A stretch of 28,892 bases of DNA from JABDGC01 sp964449835 (GTDB lineage: Bacteria; Pseudomonadota; Gammaproteobacteria; DSM-16500): positions 1 to 28,892 of the forward strand of contig CAYVBZ010000026.1 in NCBI GenBank assembly GCA_964449835.1, read 5' to 3'. Below are positions 23,511 to 28,892 of this stretch, piece by piece. Made by a program: the position numbers and the translations under genes. How positions within the stretch are numbered: the stretch's first letter is position 1; every line of letters begins with the position of its first letter. Under the pieces are notes generated by a model. It ran no database searches. It was not told the DNA's origin and was given only the letters and a program-made list of their open reading frames with translations.

Positions 23511-24421
23511 AACAAAAATATCAACCAGTGGATTATTATTTAATAGCTGACCCCAGCTATTGGCCTTTGTTTGGATCAATTGGAATTTTTTGTTCGGTCT
23601 TGGGCTTGGTGAATGTTCTGCATGACAACACGATTGGTATTTATCTCTGTTTTGTCGGAGTGCTTTTATTGGCTTTTACCATGGCCGGGTGGTTTGGCGC
23701 GGTCATTAAGGAAAGTGTCTTGGGCCTTCATAGCAAGCGCATGGATTTAACCTACCGTTGGGGCATGCTGTGGTTTATCGTCTCTGAAGTCGCGCTCTTC
23801 TTTATTTTTTTCACCGCTTTATTTTATTCTCGCGTTTTTACGATTCCCATCTTGGGCGGTGAACCGGGTGTATTGCTTCAAGACTTGCTGATGTCCGGCA
23901 GTGTTTACACACACAAACTCCTCTGGCCCAGCTTCCAAGCTGCTTGGCCTTTATTAAAAAATCCAAATCCCTCACTTTTTGTAGCGCCGAAGCAAGTTAT
24001 GGACACCTGGGGTATTCCTGCGATTAATACCTTTATTCTTTTGAGTTCAGCCGTGACCGTGACCTGGGCGCATTGGGGTTTGAAGAAAAATCGTCGTTGG
24101 CAGCTGAATTTGGGTCTGGTCGTAACGGTGGCCTTAGGCTTGTTTTTCATTAGCATGCAGGCGCATGAATACTACTTGGCTTATTCGGAATATGGCCTGA
24201 CCCTGGGGAGTGGGATCTACGGTACCACTTTCTTTATGTTAACGGGCCTCCACGCTATGCATGTGACCATGGGCGTGATCATGTTAACAACCATTTTAAT
24301 GCGCTGTATCCGCGGCCATTTTCTGCCGGAGCATCATTTCGCCTTTGAGGCGGTTTCCTGGTATTGGCATTTTGTGGATGTGGTTTGGCTCTTTTTGTTT
24401 CTTTTTGTTTATTGGTTCTAA
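23507..24421 (+). CDS. coxC: CoxC, cytochrome c oxidase subunit III
   Basis: A 304-residue, seven-helix subunit III. Landmarks are YHLVDPSPWP-like YLIADPSYWP at the N-terminus, WGMLWFIVSEVALFFIFF in the third helix region, and the C-terminal TGLHAMHVTMGVIM followed by HFAFEAVSWYWHFVDVVWLF. The subunit stabilises the core and proton uptake. The segment between the early helices and the conserved C-terminal half (about residues 115-170, containing LMSGSVYTHKLLWP) is longer than the usual loop, which accounts for a total length above the common 260-280. It overlaps ctaG by 4 bp. Confidence 0.96.
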   Translation: MKQKYQPVDYYLIADPSYWPLFGSIGIFCSVLGLVNVLHDNTIGIYLCFVGVLLLAFTMAGWFGAVIKESVLGLHSKRMDLTYRWGMLWFIVSEVALFFIFFTALFYSRVFTIPILGGEPGVLLQDLLMSGSVYTHKLLWPSFQAAWPLLKNPNPSLFVAPKQVMDTWGIPAINTFILLSSAVTVTWAHWGLKKNRRWQLNLGLVVTVALGLFFISMQAHEYYLAYSEYGLTLGSGIYGTTFFMLTGLHAMHVTMGVIMLTTILMRCIRGHFLPEHHFAFEAVSWYWHFVDVVWLFLFLFVYWF

Positions 24422-24441
24422 CTCAACTGACGTGACCTGCT

Positions 24442-25314
24442 ATGCCATGGCTGATTAATGCGGAACAACTGGATCGTTTCCGGAAAAACCAAAGGAATTT
24501 AGTGGTTTTGGATGCGACTTGGCATGGCGCGGAAAATGAAAAAGCCAAACAGGAATTTATAGAAAAACATATCAGCGGCGCGCGCTTTTTTGATCTCAGT
24601 CTTTTCAATGATTCCACTTCTTCATTGCCAAACACCTTGGGCCGGGACGAAGAAAAATATGCAAACTTACTCGGCGCTTTAGGCTTACGGCCTGACTGTA
24701 AAATTATTTTTTATGATCACAGTGCTTTTCATAGCAGCTGCAGGGCCCTGTGGGTCTTAAAAATGTTAGGGCATCCGCCGCAGCTTTTGTATATTTTAGA
24801 CGGTGGACAAGCCGCCTGGGAAAAGTATGGCGGGAAAATGGAGTCAGGAGAAAGTCCTCCGGCTTCGAAGATCTATCCTGTGTATTATCATGAAAAATAT
24901 CTACGGAGTTTGGCGGAAATGAAAGAGCTGGTCCAGACTGCCACAGAGCAAGTAATTGATGTCAGGCACCCGGTGCGTTTTTCAGGCGGCGGTGAGCCCC
25001 GACCGGGTGTTCGGCCAGGCCACATTCCTGGTAGTTTTTGTTATCCCTTCACGGCTTTTTTTGATAAAGAGGGTTATTTCTTGGCGCTGGATAAACTACG
25101 ACGCCGGATGGGAGGCATTGGCATTGATTTGAACGCACCGACCGTGACGCTCTGTGGCTCTGGAATCACAGCGGCCATTGCGAATTTTGCCTTGGATCTT
25201 TTAGGCAATGAAAACAATGCCTTATATGATGGTTCCTGGACGCAGTGGGGGGCGGAAACTTTATATGCCGGAGAGGACAGTTTAGCTGAGCGCCCGCTCG
25301 ATACCTGCCTCTAG
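24442..25314 (+). CDS. sseA: SseA-type sulfurtransferase (3-mercaptopyruvate/thiosulfate)
   Basis: A 290-residue two-domain rhodanese. The N-terminal domain is catalytically silent. The C-terminal domain carries the active-site loop CGSGITA with Cys238, the same position and nearly the same loop (CGSGVTA) as E. coli SseA, which favours 3-mercaptopyruvate over thiosulfate. VIDVRHPVRFSG and the GHIPGSF stretch are further family marks. It transfers sulfur to cyanide or thiol acceptors. It sits 20 bp downstream of coxC on the same strand with no visible terminator, so it may be co-transcribed. No strong Shine-Dalgarno precedes the ATG. Confidence 0.93.
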   Translation: MPWLINAEQLDRFRKNQRNLVVLDATWHGAENEKAKQEFIEKHISGARFFDLSLFNDSTSSLPNTLGRDEEKYANLLGALGLRPDCKIIFYDHSAFHSSCRALWVLKMLGHPPQLLYILDGGQAAWEKYGGKMESGESPPASKIYPVYYHEKYLRSLAEMKELVQTATEQVIDVRHPVRFSGGGEPRPGVRPGHIPGSFCYPFTAFFDKEGYFLALDKLRRRMGGIGIDLNAPTVTLCGSGITAAIANFALDLLGNENNALYDGSWTQWGAETLYAGEDSLAERPLDTCL

Positions 25315-25360
25315 AGTTCGACTATACTTAAGCTAGTCCTTGAAAGGGAAGACAGCACGC

Positions 25361-26641
25361 ATGAAACAAGCATTACAGCCTGTTCAGGCACCCATTCATG
25401 CCAAAGTCCAGGTTCCTGGCTCTAAAAGTATTTCGAATCGGGCTTTGCTTTTGGCCGCCCTGGCCAATGGGGTTTCTGAAATTCAAAATATCCAAGTCAG
25501 TGACGATATTCGCATCTTTGTGAAGGCTTTGGCCGCTCTTGGTATCTCCATTCAATTAGATGAAGCAGCGCGCAAAGCCGTGATTGGCGGTTGCAGCGGA
25601 CAATTTTTGAATAAACATTGTGTGGTTTGGTGCGGGGAGTCAGGGACCTTGGCGCGCTTTGTTTTAACGGCATGCGCAGGGCTTTCCGGCGCTTATTATT
25701 TCGACGGCGCTGTCTCCCTTCGGAAGCGTCCCATGGCTTCTTTGCTGCATATTTTGACAAGTCAAGGCGTCACTTGTATTCCCAATGATTCTGAAAGATT
25801 GCCTTTTACCATTATCAGTCCGAATGGTTTGCGCGGGGGAAAAATTTTTGTGGATGGGTCGAAAACCGGGCAGGTGGTTTCAGCGCTTTTATTGATTGCC
25901 CCCTTTGCGAAAACGCCTATTCAGCTGCATGTGGAAAAATTGGTTAGCCTTTATTATGTCGATTTGACTTGCGCCATGATGGCGGAGTTCGGTGTTGAGG
26001 TTGAAAGAGTCAGCGAAACAATGTTTTCCGTTTCGCAGCCGCAGCACTATTTGGCGCGTGACTATCAGGTGGAACCGGATTTTTCAACAGCATCTTATTT
26101 TTTTGCCGCGGCGGCCGTCACAGGCGGAGAAGTGACAATGCAGGCTGTTCGCAGGCGGGAGATCAAGCAAGGCGATATCATTTTTTTATCGATGCTGGAG
26201 AAAATGGGTTGTGAGGTCCATGAGCTTAGTTCCGGATTGATGGTGAAAGGCCCTCGACGGTTGCAAGGTTTAGAAGTCAGCATGAGGGACTGTCCTGATT
26301 TATTTATGACTTTGGCTGCTATTGCGCCCTTTGCACGAACGCCGACGCTGATTACGGATATTGGACATGCGCGTTTTAAAGAATCAGACCGTCTGAAGGC
26401 GATGTATAAAGGCCTGGGCCGGCTGGGCGTTCGTGTTGAGGAAGGAGAGAGCTGGTTTAAGATCTACCCTTCAGAGCCGCATGGTGGCGTAATTCATAGC
26501 CACCAAGATCACCGCATCGCCATGGCTTTTTCGGTCCTGTCTTTGCGCGTTCCGGATGTTGTCATCGAAGGCGCTGAGTGTGTCGCAAAGTCTTGTCCTG
26601 AGTTTTTTCAGCTTTGGGAGCAGATTGTAAACGGTTTTTAG
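25361..26641 (+). CDS. aroA: AroA, 3-phosphoshikimate 1-carboxyvinyltransferase (EPSP synthase)
   Basis: A 426-residue EPSP synthase of the shikimate pathway, joining phosphoenolpyruvate to shikimate-3-phosphate. Conserved elements are PGSKSISNRALLLAALA with Lys22, Ser23 and Arg27 in E. coli register, RKRPMASLL, DFSTASYFFAAAAV, the catalytic-Asp region RDCPDLFMTLAAIAPFA, RFKESDRL, QDHRIAMAFS and AKSCPEFF. Two substrate loops are atypical: CGESGTLAR where E. coli has GNAGTAMR, and SKTGQ where E. coli has SVSSQ. A TTG at 25340 is in frame, but AGGGAA (25345-25350) positions the ribosome for the ATG at 25361, and the family N-terminus fits. A TATACT at 25323-25328 could be a promoter -10 element. 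Confidence 0.93.
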   Translation: MKQALQPVQAPIHAKVQVPGSKSISNRALLLAALANGVSEIQNIQVSDDIRIFVKALAALGISIQLDEAARKAVIGGCSGQFLNKHCVVWCGESGTLARFVLTACAGLSGAYYFDGAVSLRKRPMASLLHILTSQGVTCIPNDSERLPFTIISPNGLRGGKIFVDGSKTGQVVSALLLIAPFAKTPIQLHVEKLVSLYYVDLTCAMMAEFGVEVERVSETMFSVSQPQHYLARDYQVEPDFSTASYFFAAAAVTGGEVTMQAVRRREIKQGDIIFLSMLEKMGCEVHELSSGLMVKGPRRLQGLEVSMRDCPDLFMTLAAIAPFARTPTLITDIGHARFKESDRLKAMYKGLGRLGVRVEEGESWFKIYPSEPHGGVIHSHQDHRIAMAFSVLSLRVPDVVIEGAECVAKSCPEFFQLWEQIVNGF

Positions 26642-26806
26642 CATTCAGCGATATTTACCTCTAGCAAAGAAGGGGCTATTTTCTCCTTGCATGGACTGGA
26701 TGTCCCCGTTGGTGCGGAGGAAAAAGAAGAAAAAACAGGCCTCTTTTTAACCCAGAACTTGAAACTCGATTCCCACCCGTTTTCGGGTATAATACCGCTC
26801 ACTTCA
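26642..26806. other. Intergenic spacer aroA to tRNA-Glu
   Basis: No convincing coding sequence. It holds a purine-rich then T-rich stretch (about 26718-26750) with no clean hairpin. A TATAAT at 26788-26793, 13 nt before the tRNA 5' end, is a likely -10 box for the tRNA; no good -35 is seen. Confidence 0.55.
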
Positions 26807-26882
26807 GCTCCCTTCGTCTAGTGGCCTAGGACATCGCCCTCTCACGGCGGTAACGCGGATTCGAATTCCGCAGGGAGCGCCA
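26807..26882 (+). tRNA. tRNA-Glu (anticodon CTC)
   Basis: A complete 76-nt cloverleaf with encoded CCA. The acceptor stem GCTCCCT pairs with AGGGAGC (26872-26878). The anticodon stem TCGCC/GGCGG encloses loop CTCTCAC with anticodon CTC at 26841-26843, and the T-arm has TTCGAAT. The sequence closely resembles E. coli tRNA-Glu, whose anticodon is TTC; here C replaces the wobble T, so it reads GAG. The first anticodon-stem pair is a T-G wobble. Confidence 0.96.
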
Positions 26883-27080
26883 GATTAATCAATGGGTTAA
26901 ACATTCTGGCTCATTATTTAAACAGTATTTAGTCAACTTTTAGTTAAAATCAGCTTTATAACACGGCCTGTTCCTCTACATTGAAAAATGCACGGACAGG
27001 TTTTCTTTCTGTAGAAGATAAGAGGTTTAGAAGCCTTGCTGAGGGAAGTGAAGTAACAGACCCCTTAAAAGTATTCTAGG

Positions 27081-27908
27081 TTACTCTTGCTTACTATCTG
27101 GATAAGTAATTATTCCTAGACTTTCAATAAGCATTGCCTGTTGCCATTCAAATATTTTAACGCCAGAAAAGTCCAATTTTCTTATGTCAATATTTCTTAT
27201 CTCAGCATTTCGCAAGTCTGCTTTAAATAAGGACAAGCCGTCATATTCGTTGGGTGCAAAATCAGTACTGGTTAAATCTGCTTCCTCTAAGTTTGCTCTT
27301 GTGAAAATGACGGCGACAAACTTACTTTCAGACAAATTACATTTTTGTAAGTAGACACCTTCAAAATTAGAATATCTAAAATCTGTTTTGGTCAGATAGG
27401 CAGCACTGAATAAAGCGGTACGGCTTACAATGTGAACAAAGTTAGCAAATTGAAAATTGCAGCCTTGAGCTCGGGAGTCATTGATTGTGATTTGAAATAC
27501 ATTTGCGCGTTTAAAGTTATTCATTGATATATTGCAGCGATGAAACTCAGTGCGTCTTAAGTCCGCAAGGCTAAAGTTACACCCTTGTTGGTGTTGTTTT
27601 TCATAAAGGGTGCAATCTTCAAAAAAGCCATCTTGTATGCTCGCCTTTTCAAAATTGGTATTGAATACATTGCAGTTTTCGAAACGTGTCCCATCTAAAT
27701 TTGAAGCGGTAAAATTGGAGTTGATTATCGTGCAATTTTTAAAGGTAAGTCCTTGATGGTCTTGCTTGCTCCAATCTAAATTTATAAAATTTCTATCCGA
27801 GATTAACGTGGTTTCAGGAGAAATAGTTAAACTTTCCTCGTGATCTGTAAGCGCGGCACATTGGTTGGTATGTGTTATATGCTTGTCGGTATGAGTTTTA
27901 TCAGACAT
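27081..27908 (-). CDS. Pentapeptide-repeat protein, Qnr-like tail
   Basis: A 275-residue protein. After about 45 N-terminal hydrophilic residues it consists of pentapeptide repeats, A(D/N)LXX-like units such as SNLDG TRFEN CNVFN TNFEK and ANLEE ADLTS TDFAP. These would fold as a right-handed quadrilateral beta-helix. The C-terminal stretch WQQAMLIESLGIITYPD resembles the tail of Qnr/McbG-type proteins that protect DNA gyrase, but this is a resemblance by eye. It lies 37 bp downstream of the DarG-type gene on the same strand, probably in one transcript; AGGAG sits 11 nt before the ATG. Base composition is visibly more AT-rich than the housekeeping genes. Function is unproven. Confidence 0.85.
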   Translation of the reverse strand: MSDKTHTDKHITHTNQCAALTDHEESLTISPETTLISDRNFINLDWSKQDHQGLTFKNCTIINSNFTASNLDGTRFENCNVFNTNFEKASIQDGFFEDCTLYEKQHQQGCNFSLADLRRTEFHRCNISMNNFKRANVFQITINDSRAQGCNFQFANFVHIVSRTALFSAAYLTKTDFRYSNFEGVYLQKCNLSESKFVAVIFTRANLEEADLTSTDFAPNEYDGLSLFKADLRNAEIRNIDIRKLDFSGVKIFEWQQAMLIESLGIITYPDSKQE

Positions 27909-27945
27909 TTAACTTATAACTCCTGAAAGCCAAGAAGGTTATTTT

Positions 27946-28892
27946 TTAAATCCAACCTTCTTGCTTGAGCCTTTCCATGGCAACATGAATATGTGTTGGC
28001 TTCATGACGTTTTTTTTGTGCTGATTCCACGATTGAATTTTGCTAATGATTTCATCTGGATTATCTGCTGAGATAGACTCATGCTTTACTAGCCAGTGGA
28101 TGGTTGCTAATAACTCCATTCCTAAAGGTGACTCAAAGCCAATAATTAGTTTTTTTACTTTTTCTAGGCGCTCATTATAGCTGCTAATGTTTTCATGCTG
28201 CTTGAGATAGGCTTCTGTTTCTTCTAATGCCCCAGGTAAGATTCTGATGGGGGTTTGTGGCTTGTTTAAACCTTCGCCAAAGCCTTCTGTAAAATGGTTT
28301 TCAAATCGAGAGAGTACATGCCTCACATTGTCGGCATAAGGGCCATAATGATATTTTTCAAAGTGAAGTTTTAAAGGTTGTCCTGCTTCTTGTAAAAAAT
28401 AGAGAAGCTTTTGAATTTCGAGAAGTGTTAATTCGTATCCTAAAACACAATATTCTTTTAAGAGCTTTAACACCATTGCGCGCCCAATTGTCATGTGTGG
28501 CCGTTTAGTCTTATTGGGCATCTGGTCTGCGGTTGGTGCTCCGAGTGGGGGGTAAAGTACAACTTCCACATCGGGCATTGATTCGAAGGTGGCTTGTATA
28601 AGCGGGAACACATCTTTCCAATTCAAGCCTCCTTGCCCACAACCAAGCGGGGGAATTGCTATTGAGCGAATCTTGAGATTTTTTATTGTTTCAGCTAATG
28701 ATTTTAAACCAGTCTGAATATATTCAAGGCGTGATCGTTTTTTCCAGTCATCTTTTGTTGGGAAATTAATAATATAATGCGGGTTATGTGCTGAGGTACA
28801 TCGGACGATGTGCACTTTTCCAATGCGAACCTCTCCTGCATCACAAGCTTTTTTGTATGAGGTAAAGACCTCAGGAAAAGCTTTTTTAAATT
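27946..28892 (-). CDS. darG: DarG-type macrodomain antitoxin (partial, 5' end outside window)
   Basis: The frame is open to the window edge, so the GTG at 28815 is not the true start; upstream codons read FKKAFPEVFTSYKKACDAGEVRIGKVHIVRC (in two runs). The N-terminal half is an ADP-ribosylglycohydrolase macrodomain (YIINFPTKDDW, IAIPPLGCGQGGLNW). The C-terminal half is the domain that binds the toxin (starting LLEIQKLLYFLQEAGQ and HFEKYHYGPYADNVRHVL). This arrangement is DarG, which removes ADP-ribose from DNA thymidines modified by the DarT toxin and neutralises DarT. The darT gene normally lies directly upstream, here beyond the right edge. The Asn/Gly ADP-ribose-binding motif at the N-terminus is also out of view. 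Confidence 0.9.
   Translation of the reverse strand, partial: FKKAFPEVFTSYKKACDAGEVRIGKVHIVRCTSAHNPHYIINFPTKDDWKKRSRLEYIQTGLKSLAETIKNLKIRSIAIPPLGCGQGGLNWKDVFPLIQATFESMPDVEVVLYPPLGAPTADQMPNKTKRPHMTIGRAMVLKLLKEYCVLGYELTLLEIQKLLYFLQEAGQPLKLHFEKYHYGPYADNVRHVLSRFENHFTEGFGEGLNKPQTPIRILPGALEETEAYLKQHENISSYNERLEKVKKLIIGFESPLGMELLATIHWLVKHESISADNPDEIISKIQSWNQHKKNVMKPTHIHVAMERLKQEGWI

Noticed and set aside
26879..26910. Hairpin GCCAGA...TCTGGC just after tRNA-Glu as a terminator
   Set aside because: It uses the CCA end of the tRNA, has a long loop and lacks a T run.
26940..27050. Imperfect inverted repeats (CCTGTTC/GGACAGG, CTACA/TGTAG) in the spacer after the tRNA
   Set aside because: Short and mismatched; could be a remnant of mobile DNA or chance, with no transposase or terminal repeats to support it.
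1..28892. CRISPR array, insertion sequence or prophage genes
   Set aside because: No regularly spaced repeats, transposase, integrase or phage structural genes are visible in the window.

Overview
The window looks like a chromosomal scaffold from a gammaproteobacterium of the order Legionellales (Coxiella/Legionella-like, probably a host-associated or intracellular lineage). The main evidence is a set of Dot/Icm type IVB secretion genes, recognisable as icmD (3' end), icmJ, icmB, icmF, icmH/dotU, icmW and a probable icmX. They are interleaved with ordinary gammaproteobacterial housekeeping genes. A run of 10 Ns at 740-749 marks a scaffold join, and it falls inside icmJ.

Layout. 1-3990 (+): end of icmD, an icmJ interrupted by the N run, then icmB. 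3997-7708 (-): icmH followed by overlapping icmF, convergent with icmB and only 6 bp from it. 7771-7799: a perfect terminator hairpin. 7823-10891 (-): dedA-like gene, accB, accC, fis. 10927-15281 (+): hemB, ubiC, ubiA, pdxB, yicC, tightly packed (haem, ubiquinone, pyridoxal phosphate, RNA turnover). 15369-17314 (-): icmW, a proline-rich membrane-anchored protein, and an exported IcmX-like protein. Divergent from icmW is a lipoprotein with a GIN/DUF2807 beta-solenoid (17418-18677). It is followed by a convergent sppA-type peptidase gene (18687-19625, -). 19710-26641 (+): an aa3/caa3 cytochrome oxidase operon (coxB with two fused cytochrome c domains, coxA, ctaG, coxC), then sseA and aroA. 26807-26882: tRNA-Glu(CTC). 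27081 to the end (-): a more AT-rich accessory segment with a pentapeptide-repeat protein gene downstream of a DarG-type macrodomain antitoxin that runs off the window.

How the genes fit together. IcmB is the cytoplasmic VirB4-like ATPase and IcmJ a component of the coupling complex. IcmF/IcmH stabilise the core complex, IcmW is an effector adaptor, and IcmX is a periplasmic component. icmW is not paired with icmV-dotA here, the arrangement known from Legionella. It faces a GIN-domain lipoprotein instead. The cox operon encodes the three core oxidase subunits plus a copper chaperone.

The observations most worth a second look are: (1) the N run joins two different icmJ C-terminal regions, so the scaffold is probably chimeric or hides a gene duplication; (2) CoxB carries an internally duplicated cytochrome c domain; (3) the proline-rich protein and the GIN lipoprotein sit around icmW/icmX; (4) a DarTG-type locus with a Qnr-like pentapeptide protein lies just downstream of tRNA-Glu. 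I do not see a clearly new multi-gene system. The icmW/icmX neighbourhood is the best candidate for something undescribed.
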